A stretch of DNA of 64,000 bases from JAWAAW01 sp964353335 (GTDB lineage: Archaea > Nanobdellota > Nanobdellia > Woesearchaeales > ARS49): NCBI GenBank assembly GCA_964353335.1, contig CAYGVI010000001.1, positions 134,418-198,417 on the forward strand, read 5' to 3'. Each line of letters starts with the position of its first letter. Position 1 is the stretch's first letter. A model generated the notes under the pieces. The model was given only the letters and a program-made list of their open reading frames with translations. It was not told the origin of the DNA and did no database searches. This document shows positions 18,001 to 26,813 of the stretch, piece after piece. The position numbers and the translations under genes were made by a program.

Positions 18001-21000
18001 CATCGCCAACAGGCGCAGCAGGAAAGCAATACAAAGTATATTCGGGATATGCTGCAAAGACACCACAGTTTGAGAAGATGACAGTGACAGAGGCAGGAGT
18101 CAACAAGGACCAGCAATTAAGGCTGTCACAAGGGCTTACCGCGGTTCTGGAAACAGATGTCTCACACTGCTTTGGACAAACAGCTGCAACAGGCGCTTCA
18201 AAAACAAAGACGCCTGAGAAATCAACAGAAGACACCAATGTCGAATGCCTGCACACTGCCCTGTGCCTCGGAAAAACAAAATCAGGCTACGAAATTGACC
18301 CCTGCCAGAAAGACGGCAACATAAGGGCAGCATATAACTCAGTGAATGAAATTGTGGGAGTGTCTGAACAGCAATACATTGTCAGGCCCACTTCAGGGCT
18401 TTTGAGAAGCATTGAATGCGTCTGCCTGCCTGCAATCGTTGGATACCTGCAAATGTGGCGCTCAGTACTGGGCGCGTTTTACGGATGCTTCCAAAGGATA
18501 TTGCTGACAGGCGAAGGAAGCGAGGGCTTCTGCGCAGCAAAGCTTTCAGGAACAATCTGCGACCTGCTATTTGAGGCAATCTCATGCATCACCCAGAAGT
18601 TCAACTCGCCAGGAGTGGGCGGCCGCGTGGACGCAGGAGGAGGCTTTGGAAATGTCCTTGGATCGCTCACAGGCGCAGGAACTGCAGTAAGCAGGAGCGT
18701 AACTGAGCGCTATGGCTCAGCAGGACCATTCCAGTCCCTGTTCAGCGAGAGAAAGCTTGTCCACGCAATCTGCATCTGGGCATTCACAGGAACATGGGAC
18801 CTTAACATGCAGGGATTGTTCCAGCAGCAGGTCCAGGAACTGCCGCTTGACACAGAAGGGGCATTGACAACCTGCGAGCGCACATTCATCAGCTATGACC
18901 CGACAACAAGCCCGCCAGGAATGACCACATTTGCATACAGGATTGCAGGCGGATTGATTGCTGGCGCAGACGTAAGATACAGGCTCACGCTCAAATGCAG
19001 CGCTGGATTCAGCTGCGACCCAAGGACAAACCCAGACGGCAAGTGCGACTGCCAGGCAAAGACACAGGAACTGCCTGTCAGCACGCCAGAGCTTGGCAAC
19101 GGCATGGCAAAGAAGTATGATTTGGTCAACTTTGACTCGCCATTTGTCGTAAGCCCGCAGACAGCTTATGAATCAGCAGGCTACCGCTATGACACTGCTG
19201 TGCTTTCATGGGACTGGACAGACTCAACAACAAGGCAGTCGCGCACAGGACAGGTGGACTGCTCAATCCGCGAGACACTGGGCGGACAGGCGCCTGCATT
19301 CTGCGCGCTTGACGCGTTCAGCGGAAAGTTCAGGTGCATGTTTGGCGAGCAGGAAAACGGAATCAGGATACGGACCGCAAATCCAGTCTATCCTGAAAAG
19401 CAGGATGTTTTCGCACTCAAAGACCCTCTCAAGTTCAGCCTTGAGCTCCAGCAGGCATACCCTGAAGACAGGAGGTCGCAGAACATTGGAAAGAAGTTCC
19501 TCACATACCAGATAAAGGACGCAGCAGGCAATGTTGTTGACGGGCTGCTCACAGATGAAAGGCAGATGCCATTGCAGACATCAAACGAAGACACGAGCCA
19601 GAAATACACACTCAGCACTAACGGAGTTTTCAGGTTTACAGTGCCTAATGGAGAGACTGACTTCTCTCCGCTTGCCAAATTCAAGGTCAACGAGGACACT
19701 ATAAAGAGGCATTCAGCAACAGGGCCTTCAAGGACAGGAATCCAGCAAAGGACCTGGGGAGTTGACACCTTGAAGTCGTATGTCACAACAATTAACCTGA
19801 TGGAAGGCGGAGCACTATCGCAAGGCACATACAAGTTCCTCATCAACTTCCCCAATTACGGTGCAAACCCTGCAGAATCAAACTATGAGATTTGGCAGAT
19901 AAACCCTGCAGCCACAAACCCTGAGCCAAACGCAAGAGATGGCTGGCTTAGCTTTAAAGTCGGCAGCACCCCGATATACTCAGGCAAGCAGACAACTGGC
20001 CAGCTGAAAAACACAGCACCATTCACATTCAAGTCAGGAAGGAATGATGTCTCAGGAGTAATTGAGTTTGACAGGATGGTGTTCCAGGTTCAGGCACTGC
20101 AGGTGCTTGTGACTTACGCGCCGCTGAAAGCCGCTTCAGCAGCAACGCCAGCATGCCCCAAGGACCCAATTACCTGGACTGCGCTATTCACAATCTATGA
20201 CGCAGACAGGCAGGGCAATCCCACAAACCAAGTCAGCACAGACCCTGAAAATGGGAAGCAGCAGCAAATAGACGTGAACTTCAAGGTGCAGTGCGCAAAT
20301 GCAGATCAGGTAAAGAAAGAAAGGACCTGCGCAGAACTGAACGGCGAATGCAAGGAGAAGCAGAGCGACTGCAAGGAAGGAACTGTTACAGGCTCATCTG
20401 ACTGCCCAAGCACCTGCTGCAAGAAGCCAGTTGTTATCAGCGCAAAAGATACTACTTTGCTCCCATCACTGGCTTACTTCCTCGACACACAGGTTAAAGC
20501 GGTTGACAGGTATTATGCAGGGCTTACTGAAATATCTGCATCAGAAGCGGCAGACAGGACAAAGCTGCCAGCACGTATCAGCGGCTACATCATCCAGATG
20601 GACGCTCTCAAGACAGGCAATGACGCTGCAATAGCAGAATTCAGCCGCCAGATAGGAATGCTTTCAGAACCTGCAAACAAAGCAATGTTCACAGACGCGC
20701 AAGCAGCAATGCAGGCAGTCAGCAACTATGTCGGCGGAGCAAAGCAAACAATGATTGACATGAACAAAAGCAGTTCATTTGACGTCGACGTTGCAAATGA
20801 AAAGATACAAACTGTCAAGACAAATCTCGCAGATGCAAAGAGCATGTACACTGCAACAATAGAGCACGTGAACAGCATTGCGCAAACAATGTCCGCTGCT
20901 GAAGAAGCAAAGACTGTTGCGACATCAATTTGCACAGAGGTACAGACAGCAGCAAGCGCAAGCAAAGAAGTCAGCATTCCTGAATACATGTATTTGCAAT

Positions 21001-21464
21001 TCAAAGATGCAGGATACGACAGCGCAGAGAAAATAAAGACATTCTGCAAACTTCCATCAGATGTAGCGCTTACCGTCCATGGCGAAACAACAACGACAAC
21101 TGCACAGTCTGCAAGCACTTCTGGCGGAACAACCGCAGCAACTCTGCCTCAAATAACATATGAAACTGCGCCTGCACCAATAACAGTCAAGTCAAAGCCA
21201 GAGGGGCAGGTTGTATACGTAAAGCTGGCTGACCAGTGGAATTTCCTTCCTAATATTGGCGATAATCCAATAACATTTGAACCAGGAACCCAGATAAAAT
21301 TCAACAAGGTGACTGGAACAACAGAAACATCCTCTGGATTCTGGATGCCCCAGGCATATGCTGAACCAGGACAAACCACTTTGATTCCTTTGTCAGCATC
21401 CATGGGCGTGTCTGACGATAATATGATTAGCAAATTCCTAAATGCGCAATGGGCATTCGTATGA
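15063..21464 (+). CDS. giant secreted protein (2133 aa) with Ig-like and fibronectin III domains
   Basis: The start is a TTG giving a signal peptide MNKFLSITLAMLMVMLPIAT. Order: Ig-like domain (about 35-125), fibronectin III-like domain (about 165-250; includes SIELVWEPS and YSYGIAPVD), another Ig-like domain (about 330-425), a hydrophobic Cys-containing stretch (about 610-690), a long Cys-rich region, a second hydrophobic stretch (about 1115-1185), beta-rich regions, a compact Cys knot near 1755-1795 (CKEKQSDC, CPSTCCKK), then a helical region (about 1800-2000) and a final beta segment. Probably an adhesin or surface-architecture protein. It is the equivalent of the 1042-aa gene in the duplicated module. 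No catalytic motif was recognised. Confidence 0.7.
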   Translation: MNKFLSITLAMLMVMLPIATANMFTGWAVEGSAPMGTLDIEASLPAFSRSGTITIEGRTKPAASVQVFVNEVRTRVGPAGSDGKFKFTSIGLTQGENTVKLQAFEGNTGGTAKEFKVLYDSIPPSVKLATELPAATRESSITVSGDVNEKVTIKYRVVQKTDTTPPDILTGLKANKIAENSIELVWEPSTATDLKEYLVKRNGRRIATSSLPSYNDINLQSGVTYSYGIAPVDTSCNIGTSADLAVATKKGGTNASSAAPPEINMSCETPYQTTTAGSPFSITLPLAQGLNDVELIFEDAAGNQEIIKQTVKMDNAGPKFLETNLDKLSPSYIPDITIKGKLDEQATVFVYINDEAKPAEYEVTEADGSFSIKTALRATIRIKRGATRTSIEAGEGWANKIRLEAVDLAGNKASFGPTDIDFLLCGSGTYWEANVGEAMPSILLPRLMIQGVQQIGIPFTLNYIGREPTTAPPIVTVRPILLAPGAEKEFDHNWVQVSNYAGKKTTKNYTGYVQIQFENVDPLPETPEAGPNEKERALSKHRIGECLVPGVGCAKIFLQMEITFQQSIVIAPTDPSRPIVTPKIEKRVQKVCMPVEVAIDMTIPTDIIPKGLLKTAVKLIGRVISYIDKVLKPLTTISEYVLYGCLASTVWMYFQFFTEQMACEGSQALSAVTGGSWSKAVADAGICKEFYSGNNDQDKQKKCYACQSKMESRKKFEMDVMHGLCDRIGCPSAPTLTYYIKQQIGKAEPLEIEPSLITSNPELAKWQVGGAGGTQGGGLIYSGNDCAFTAPDFNFITPTYSGGTATATILTPQIPPGVNAAEAETLRQSGRVSYNRMGIQEIYTIAKGKDAPKTFPNGPKPDDCKKMLHPAHPNCCGIQYQKDWSSACGPGTAMGGSLDTFDELKQSTCLSAQQANADTKDLGCNVLWNSVAGFCENNAGEPTPQVVRLEANWEGPKPARPGADNNDVFLFAIPSGLAPTSPTGAAGKQYKVYSGYAAKTPQFEKMTVTEAGVNKDQQLRLSQGLTAVLETDVSHCFGQTAATGASKTKTPEKSTEDTNVECLHTALCLGKTKSGYEIDPCQKDGNIRAAYNSVNEIVGVSEQQYIVRPTSGLLRSIECVCLPAIVGYLQMWRSVLGAFYGCFQRILLTGEGSEGFCAAKLSGTICDLLFEAISCITQKFNSPGVGGRVDAGGGFGNVLGSLTGAGTAVSRSVTERYGSAGPFQSLFSERKLVHAICIWAFTGTWDLNMQGLFQQQVQELPLDTEGALTTCERTFISYDPTTSPPGMTTFAYRIAGGLIAGADVRYRLTLKCSAGFSCDPRTNPDGKCDCQAKTQELPVSTPELGNGMAKKYDLVNFDSPFVVSPQTAYESAGYRYDTAVLSWDWTDSTTRQSRTGQVDCSIRETLGGQAPAFCALDAFSGKFRCMFGEQENGIRIRTANPVYPEKQDVFALKDPLKFSLELQQAYPEDRRSQNIGKKFLTYQIKDAAGNVVDGLLTDERQMPLQTSNEDTSQKYTLSTNGVFRFTVPNGETDFSPLAKFKVNEDTIKRHSATGPSRTGIQQRTWGVDTLKSYVTTINLMEGGALSQGTYKFLINFPNYGANPAESNYEIWQINPAATNPEPNARDGWLSFKVGSTPIYSGKQTTGQLKNTAPFTFKSGRNDVSGVIEFDRMVFQVQALQVLVTYAPLKAASAATPACPKDPITWTALFTIYDADRQGNPTNQVSTDPENGKQQQIDVNFKVQCANADQVKKERTCAELNGECKEKQSDCKEGTVTGSSDCPSTCCKKPVVISAKDTTLLPSLAYFLDTQVKAVDRYYAGLTEISASEAADRTKLPARISGYIIQMDALKTGNDAAIAEFSRQIGMLSEPANKAMFTDAQAAMQAVSNYVGGAKQTMIDMNKSSSFDVDVANEKIQTVKTNLADAKSMYTATIEHVNSIAQTMSAAEEAKTVATSICTEVQTAASASKEVSIPEYMYLQFKDAGYDSAEKIKTFCKLPSDVALTVHGETTTTTAQSASTSGGTTAATLPQITYETAPAPITVKSKPEGQVVYVKLADQWNFLPNIGDNPITFEPGTQIKFNKVTGTTETSSGFWMPQAYAEPGQTTLIPLSASMGVSDDNMISKFLNAQWAFV

Positions 21465-22276
21465 CCGTCTCAACAATAACCAAATCATGGAATGCGTTTG
21501 TTTCGCACAAATGGCTTATGGTGATTGCTGTTGTTATTGACATTGTGTTCCTTATTTCTGTAAACCAGATGAATTATGCGCTGTTGAACAGGGCAAATGA
21601 GTATTCGCAGACACTGACGACAATGCTTGGCGAACAGGCGCAGGCTCTTGCTGATGCAAACACCCTTGAGCCGCCTGCTGTGCTGCAGTCAGATGAGTTT
21701 ACAGCTGCTTACCACCAACTTTTGAAGTTCATTGGGTTTTTCTTTGCAGGAATACTGCTTTCGTGGATTGTCTGCAAGGGCAGTGTGTGGTTTTTGGCGC
21801 ACAAAAGCGCTAAAGAAAAGCCTGTTGATGCAAAACTGTTCGCGACTAAGTTCATTGGAATGACACTGTTCTGGTTTGGAGGCTTTTTGATTCTCACAAT
21901 CGTCGCGATGAACATAATTGATTATGCGCTAATGGGCGCTTTGCCGCTTTTCAGCACAAAAACAGCAAATATTCTCGTCGCAATCATTTTCTGGGTGTAT
22001 TCATACTTTGTTTTCATCTCTTACGCGCTTGTGCCGCACAATGTTTTCAAACAAACATTCACGCTTGGAATAACCCAATGGAAAGAAATGCTTCCTGCGC
22101 ACGTGCTTGGGACAATTGTGCTCGCATTATCAATCACAATCCCATTTTTGCTAGTCAGGATAAGCGTTTACCTCATTCCTGTATTCGCGCTGCTTGTTGC
22201 GCTCCCTGCAATTGCGTGGACGCGCACCCTCTGGATAACCGCTGTGCACAAGGTGATGAGCCATGAACAAAATTGA
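21461..22276 (+). CDS. multi-pass membrane protein, paralogue 2 of 3
   Basis: 271 aa from the ATG at 21461, which overlaps the giant gene's stop as ATGA (a longer frame opens at 21449). About six helices: near 15-35, 85-110, 135-160, 170-195, 215-235 and 240-265. The pattern in the central helices matches the proteins at 12213 and 58807. It occupies the same place after the giant secreted protein as the 12213 gene does in the first module. Function unknown; likely partner of the surface proteins. Confidence 0.65.
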   Translation: MTVSTITKSWNAFVSHKWLMVIAVVIDIVFLISVNQMNYALLNRANEYSQTLTTMLGEQAQALADANTLEPPAVLQSDEFTAAYHQLLKFIGFFFAGILLSWIVCKGSVWFLAHKSAKEKPVDAKLFATKFIGMTLFWFGGFLILTIVAMNIIDYALMGALPLFSTKTANILVAIIFWVYSYFVFISYALVPHNVFKQTFTLGITQWKEMLPAHVLGTIVLALSITIPFLLVRISVYLIPVFALLVALPAIAWTRTLWITAVHKVMSHEQN

Positions 22277-22871
22277 AATATTCATTTTGGGAATTGTAAG
22301 CATAGTTGCATTGGTGCTTATGCTATTCATAGGCTACCGCTCAATAACAGGCGCGTATATCGGCACATATGAGCCGTACAACATGGGCTTGACATTCAAG
22401 ACAGCGCCCACAAATTATCCTTCGCTGTCATCAATCCAGATAAACCAGATGGATTATTACCCTGAAAATCTCCCTCCAAGAGCCGCGCTTGCCCCTGAGC
22501 TTATCGGATTCCAGGTTGACCGCATTGCAGTTCCTGAGATGAATTTCTACAATTTCATAGCGCTGAAAAAGAGCAGGATACACACATTCTCAGGCATAGC
22601 CGGCTATTATGAGCAGGACCCGACAAAGTATGTCGGCGCATACCTTTGCACTTATGCGTACAAAGTCCCTGAAGCGCCCCTGAGCTGCGAACAGGTGCCG
22701 CTTTCATACACAAACAACAAAATAAGCTTTGCCCGCGGCTACGCCCCTCATTATTACATCGCAGGGCAGGCAGAAGGAACTGACTTTGGCGCAGTGTTTG
22801 TGCTTGCCAACCCTGATTATGGAATACTTGCCGCAAGCCCTGTCGCATACCTCAGATGGACCAGTGACTGA
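22263..22871 (+). CDS. single-span protein with Tyr-rich extracellular domain
   Basis: 202 aa. N-terminal hydrophobic helix (residues 5-25, IFILGIVSIVALVLMLFIGY) without a lysine-glycine class III motif, then an extracellular domain rich in Tyr, Pro and Ala with one Cys pair (LCTYAYK, SCEQ). It overlaps the end of the membrane-protein gene by 14 bases. It is the last gene of the surface operon: a hairpin followed by a T run begins at its stop codon. Function unknown. Confidence 0.65.
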   Translation: MNKIEIFILGIVSIVALVLMLFIGYRSITGAYIGTYEPYNMGLTFKTAPTNYPSLSSIQINQMDYYPENLPPRAALAPELIGFQVDRIAVPEMNFYNFIALKKSRIHTFSGIAGYYEQDPTKYVGAYLCTYAYKVPEAPLSCEQVPLSYTNNKISFARGYAPHYYIAGQAEGTDFGAVFVLANPDYGILAASPVAYLRWTSD

Positions 22872-22903
22872 ATTCCGGCTAATCCGGAAATTTTTCTTTT
22901 TTT
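22871..22903 (+). terminator. hairpin plus T-run at end of surface operon
   Basis: TTCCGG and CCGGAA flank a CTAAT loop and are followed by a run of 12 T interrupted once by C. It starts at the last base of the stop codon. CCGGAAA occurs twice more within the next 80 bases (about 22936 and 22958); I see no gene in 22904-23078. Confidence 0.6.
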
Positions 22904-23078
22904 ACTGCTTTTTCTGAAAATTCTTCCAGCCAAACCGGAAATTCCTGTGACTTCGCCGGAAAATCTTCTGTTTTTTCAGCAAAACTGCCTTTAATTCCAT
23001 TCACTTTACGCTCTGAATCCCTTGGAATACAAGAGGACTGCCCCCTTGCTCCTTCGGGGGCTCTGGGGGCAATAAAAA

Positions 23079-23897
23079 ATGAACAAAACACTAACAACAA
23101 TCGTTAAAGAGCTGTCAGAGCGCGTCCTGCCAATGGCTCCTGCGATTGACAAGGCAAGGATAATCTACGACTGGATGATTAAAAACATTGAATATGACTA
23201 CGAACAGCAGAAATTAATGCATGAAAAGCAGATTTACAAAACATATCCTGCTGAGGAAGTGCTTGAGCGCGGAAAAGGCGTATGCTCTGACATGGCTGTG
23301 CTTTATGTGGAACTGGCAAGGGAAATGGGGCTAAAGGCAAATTATGCGCTTGTGGAGGTTGACTGCTTTGGCAAAGATGTATGCCATGCCTGCGCTGTCG
23401 TTGACCTTCAGACAAAGCAGCTGCAGGTTGACCCTGCATACAAGCAGTTTGACGTCAGGCACCAAAAATACACAATCAAGGAGCCGTGCTTAAAGAACAT
23501 GCCCCACTTAAAGCGCCATTTGCTGCGAAGAAAATGGGGGATTTTACGCTATGCAGCAGCAGGGATTGCGATGACTTACGGCATCTGCTCGTATTTCTCA
23601 AGCGCAACAGGCACTTCAGCGCCAAGGCACGATGGCATAACCCTGCTTGAGCTGGACACTGGCGCAAGGTTTGTCAGCCAGAACGGTGTTTTCAGGTTTA
23701 ATTATGACAAAGAAACAGGGCAGGCAATGAAAGAATATGTTTTCTTCTGCGAGGCAAAGGAAGGGGCTCTGCCTGACCAGAAAATCCTTGACAGGTATTT
23801 GCTTGCTGACAAGGACAACAATGGCACAATCTCACCGCAGGAAGCACAGGCAGCGCTTTCTGCTGCAAAAGAAGCATATTCAAAGAAGAAAAACTAA
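23079..23897 (+). CDS. transglutaminase-like protein with membrane segment and EF-hand
   Basis: 272 aa. The N-terminal domain has the transglutaminase/cysteine-protease triad order: Cys in KGVCSDMAVLY (residue ~69), His in VCHACAVVDL (~108) and Asp in QVDPAYK (~122). A hydrophobic span at about 153-175 follows. Near the C-terminus, DKDNNGTISPQE is a canonical EF-hand calcium loop. Family members are proteases, peptidases or cross-linking enzymes. A GC-rich hairpin-like stretch of C and G runs lies at 23040-23071, just before the ATG. Its end overlaps the convergent gene by 4 bases. Surface-protein processing would fit the context, but this is inference. Confidence 0.75.
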   Translation: MNKTLTTIVKELSERVLPMAPAIDKARIIYDWMIKNIEYDYEQQKLMHEKQIYKTYPAEEVLERGKGVCSDMAVLYVELAREMGLKANYALVEVDCFGKDVCHACAVVDLQTKQLQVDPAYKQFDVRHQKYTIKEPCLKNMPHLKRHLLRRKWGILRYAAAGIAMTYGICSYFSSATGTSAPRHDGITLLELDTGARFVSQNGVFRFNYDKETGQAMKEYVFFCEAKEGALPDQKILDRYLLADKDNNGTISPQEAQAALSAAKEAYSKKKN

Positions 23898-24694
23898 TCC
23901 TTAAGCCCTTCTGCGAGCAATTTGGAAAGCTCGTCTGTAGAATTGTCAGTTTTTTCCTGCGCAGCATCTTCAACAGGCGCAGTTTCAGGCACTGGTGTTA
24001 TTTTTTCCTGCGCTACATCCTCAGCAGCTGCAATTTCAGGCACTGGTGTTATGTTTTCCTGCGAAGTGGTGTTCTGTTCCGGAAAAACAAGCTCTTCATA
24101 TGTCGCGTTAAATGATAATGTATTGTCAGCAGGCAAAATAACATTGCCAACAGGCTCGCTGCTTTCTTCCCTTGTTACAGAAGTCCATGCCCAGAACATT
24201 CCGCCAACCACAACAAACAGCACAACCCAAAAAATCCAGCTGTGCGAGAAAAAAGTCTCCCAGACGCTTGTCCTCTGGCGCAAAACAGGAAAATCCTTGG
24301 TGATAATCTCATTTACGTCCTCTTCAACAGGGTCAGGAACCCTTGGCTCTGCAGGAGCTTCTTCAGGCTCGTCATCAGGAACTTTTTCAGGCGGTTCTTC
24401 TTCGAATTCCTGCTTTTCAGAATCAGATTGTGTTTCAGGCTCTGCAGATTTCTCAGCAGGCGCCTCTGTTTGCGCTTCAACAGGCTTTTCTTCCTGCTGA
24501 GGCTGCTTTTCTTCCGGTTCTGTCGGTTGTTCAGGATGTTTTTCTTCCTGCTTTTCCGGCGGTGATTCAGAAACTTCCTCTTTTGGCTTTATTTTTGGGG
24601 TGCAATTGCAGGGCAGAGGCTGTTTTTCCTCTTCTTTTTCCTTTTCAATCTCCTTTCCTATGTCCAAACTCTGGCCGTAACGATCCCCCACCAT
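23894..24694 (-). CDS. Glu/Pro-rich single-span membrane protein
   Basis: 266 aa from the ATG at 24694; the frame opens at a TTG at 24706, but the TATA box CTTTAAATAG (24716-24725 on this strand) is 26 nt before 24694. Residues 15-125 are highly acidic with many Glu, Pro, Lys and Gln. One membrane helix lies near 148-168 (SWIFWVVLFVVVGGMFWAW). The tail contains an imperfect repeat, EKITPVPE-type units with alternating Ala/Glu, and N-glycosylation sequons. An acidic cytoplasmic rod with an outside tail is the likely topology. No family recognised. Confidence 0.65.
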   Translation of the reverse strand: MVGDRYGQSLDIGKEIEKEKEEEKQPLPCNCTPKIKPKEEVSESPPEKQEEKHPEQPTEPEEKQPQQEEKPVEAQTEAPAEKSAEPETQSDSEKQEFEEEPPEKVPDDEPEEAPAEPRVPDPVEEDVNEIITKDFPVLRQRTSVWETFFSHSWIFWVVLFVVVGGMFWAWTSVTREESSEPVGNVILPADNTLSFNATYEELVFPEQNTTSQENITPVPEIAAAEDVAQEKITPVPETAPVEDAAQEKTDNSTDELSKLLAEGLKD

Positions 24695-24767
24695 ACACGC
24701 CACCAATATGTCCGTCTATTTAAAGAAACCGCAACTTTTTTAAGAAACCTCCGCATCAAATTCACAT

Positions 24768-25766
24768 ATGCGTGTTTTGGTGACAGGAGGGGCGGGATTT
24801 ATAGGAAGCCATCTTATCAGAAAGCTCCGCGAGCAAAAGCATGATGTTGATGCGATTGACAACCATTCCACCTGCCCTGCTGTTTCAAAAAGGCGCGAAA
24901 AGGAGATTGAGCAGGACCGCGAAGTTGAAGTCTGGAAGATGGATATAAAGGCAACTTACGGCGTCCTCGATGCGCTTGAAAAGAGGAACAGGGCAAAGAA
25001 AACAATAAAAGAGGGCGAGCCTGCGGTTAACGCAATAGTCCACCTTGCTGCGCCGATTTCTGTTGAAGAATCAATGCGCGACCCTGGCAAATACGCAGAT
25101 GAAATTTACAAGGGGACAATAAGCGTCATTGATGCTGCAAAGGCAAAAGGTGTGAAGAGGGTTATTCTTGCATCAACAGCCGCGGTGTACGGCAATCCTG
25201 AAAAGATGCCAATAAGCGAATACATAAAGACAGGGCCGCTTTCGCCATACGCAATAAGCAAGCGCGCTGCAGAAAACTATGCGCACATGGCTGCGAAAAA
25301 TGACGGGCTTGAAACTGTCATCCTGAGGTTCTTCAATGTTTACGGCCCTGACCAGGACCCCACATCATCTTACAGCGGGGTAATCTCTAAGTTCATGGTG
25401 CAGGCAAAGGAGAAGAAACCGTTTGTCATTTTTGGCGACGGAAACCAGACAAGGGACTTTGTTTATGTAGGCGATGTCTGCGACGGAATAATCGCAGCGC
25501 TTTTGGCAAAAGTCGAGCCAGGGCGTGTAATGAACATCGGTTCCGCAAGTGAAACTTCAGTACTCACGCTGGCACAGAAAATCGCGAAAATCTCAGGCGA
25601 ACCATATGAGATTGAGAAAAAAGAGGCAAGAAAGGGTGAAATCCTGCGCTCTGTTGCTTCGATTGAGTGGGCAAAGAAGCATATCGGCTATGAGCCAAAG
25701 GTTTTTCTTGATGAAGGGCTGAAGATGACTTGGGAATATTTCAATGCACATCACAAGCCCAACTGA
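24768..25766 (+). CDS. galE: NAD-dependent sugar-nucleotide epimerase (GalE-like)
   Basis: Extended short-chain dehydrogenase of 332 aa, acting on a UDP- or dTDP-sugar for glycan synthesis. The N-terminal Rossmann motif is TGGAGFIGSH; the catalytic Ser/Tyr/Lys are in ASTAAVYG and YAISKRAAE; GDGNQTRDFVYVGDV is the usual C-terminal substrate-domain motif. A T-rich TATA-like element near 24735-24742 is about 26 nt before the ATG. The exact sugar is uncertain: 4-epimerase is the closest guess. The many sequons in nearby surface proteins make N-glycan supply plausible. Confidence 0.85.
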   Translation: MRVLVTGGAGFIGSHLIRKLREQKHDVDAIDNHSTCPAVSKRREKEIEQDREVEVWKMDIKATYGVLDALEKRNRAKKTIKEGEPAVNAIVHLAAPISVEESMRDPGKYADEIYKGTISVIDAAKAKGVKRVILASTAAVYGNPEKMPISEYIKTGPLSPYAISKRAAENYAHMAAKNDGLETVILRFFNVYGPDQDPTSSYSGVISKFMVQAKEKKPFVIFGDGNQTRDFVYVGDVCDGIIAALLAKVEPGRVMNIGSASETSVLTLAQKIAKISGEPYEIEKKEARKGEILRSVASIEWAKKHIGYEPKVFLDEGLKMTWEYFNAHHKPN

Positions 25767-25805
25767 TGCAAAAGCCTTAAAAGCCCTCCTTCCAGCCACT
25801 CTAAT

Positions 25806-26813
25806 ATGCGCATCGCAATAGGAAAGGTTGACACACCTGATGAGTTTCTTGAAACCGCGTTCCACAAAGCGCGGCAGTCAGCAGGGCGCTCAAGGGGCAC
25901 TTTGAAAGGAAAAGGGCTTACGCGCCTGATTAAGTCGCGCGCCCTTGAAATGACAAAGATTGTTGTTTCCTCTGACATACTTATTTCAAAGCTTAAGGCG
26001 ATAGTTGACGGCTTTCCAAGCCTTGACCAGCTCGCGCCGTTCTACAGGGAGCTGGTCAACTGCACAATGGACCCTGACGCATACAAAAAATCACTCGGAG
26101 CAGTTGACTGGGCGGCAGGGCAGATAAAGAAAATTGCGAAATTGTCGCGCGACAAGATAAAGGCATCCAGGGACCTTGGCAATGTCACCAGCACACGCGC
26201 GGCATTTTACGGCAGGGCTGCGTCCGTGCTTAAGCAGGTAAAAAAAGAGCTTGCATACCTTGAGGAATGCCGCAGGACAATCAGGGAATTCCCGTCGATA
26301 AAAACAGACATGCCGACAGTTGTCATCGCAGGCTACCCCAATGTAGGCAAAAGCACTCTCCTGAAGGCTTTGACAGGCGCAAATCCCAAAATCGCGCCAT
26401 ACCCGTTCACTACAAAGCAGCTTATGTTCGGCTATGCTGACAAGATTCAGTTCATTGACACGCCAGGGCTCCTTGACAAGCCGTTCGCAAAGAGAAACCC
26501 TGTTGAAAAGCAGGCAATACTTGCGCTAAAGCACCTTGCAACCCTGATTGTGTTTGTGATTGACCCGACAGAATTCTGCGGCTACCCGCTCAATTCGCAG
26601 ATTGAGCTCCTTCACCAGGTTCAGGCGCTGTTCAAAATGCCCATGCTCGTTGTAATGACAAAGCTTGACCTCGCAAAGCCAGAACAGGTTTCTGCAGCGC
26701 AAAAAGAGGCAGGACAGGAAACAGCAGATGTTGACACCACAAAGCGGCAAAGCGTTGAAAAGCTCCTTGCAACTATCGGAAAAACCTTACGCGGGATCCA
26801 AAAATCTTCCTGA
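25806..26813 (+). CDS. nog1: Nog1-family GTPase (ribosome biogenesis)
   Basis: 335 aa. An N-terminal helical Nog1 domain (residues 1-165) is followed by the GTPase: G1 AGYPNVGKST, G3 DTPGLLDKP and G4 VMTKLD. The archaeal Nog1 family acts in large-subunit assembly. A TATA-like element (TTAAAAG, 25777-25783) precedes the ATG by 26 nt. Its 3' end overlaps the convergent membrane protein gene by 41 bases. Confidence 0.9.
   Translation: MRIAIGKVDTPDEFLETAFHKARQSAGRSRGTLKGKGLTRLIKSRALEMTKIVVSSDILISKLKAIVDGFPSLDQLAPFYRELVNCTMDPDAYKKSLGAVDWAAGQIKKIAKLSRDKIKASRDLGNVTSTRAAFYGRAASVLKQVKKELAYLEECRRTIREFPSIKTDMPTVVIAGYPNVGKSTLLKALTGANPKIAPYPFTTKQLMFGYADKIQFIDTPGLLDKPFAKRNPVEKQAILALKHLATLIVFVIDPTEFCGYPLNSQIELLHQVQALFKMPMLVVMTKLDLAKPEQVSAAQKEAGQETADVDTTKRQSVEKLLATIGKTLRGIQKSS

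Noticed and set aside
22879..23100. 73-aa frame on the - strand between the surface operon and the transglutaminase-like gene
   Set aside because: It overlaps the terminator hairpin and the next gene's start, has low-complexity composition from CCGGAAA repeats, and no ribosome site or TATA box.
24242..24723. Overlapping + strand frames opposite the Glu/Pro-rich gene
   Set aside because: Antisense frames kept open by the biased codons of the acidic repeat region; no start signals.
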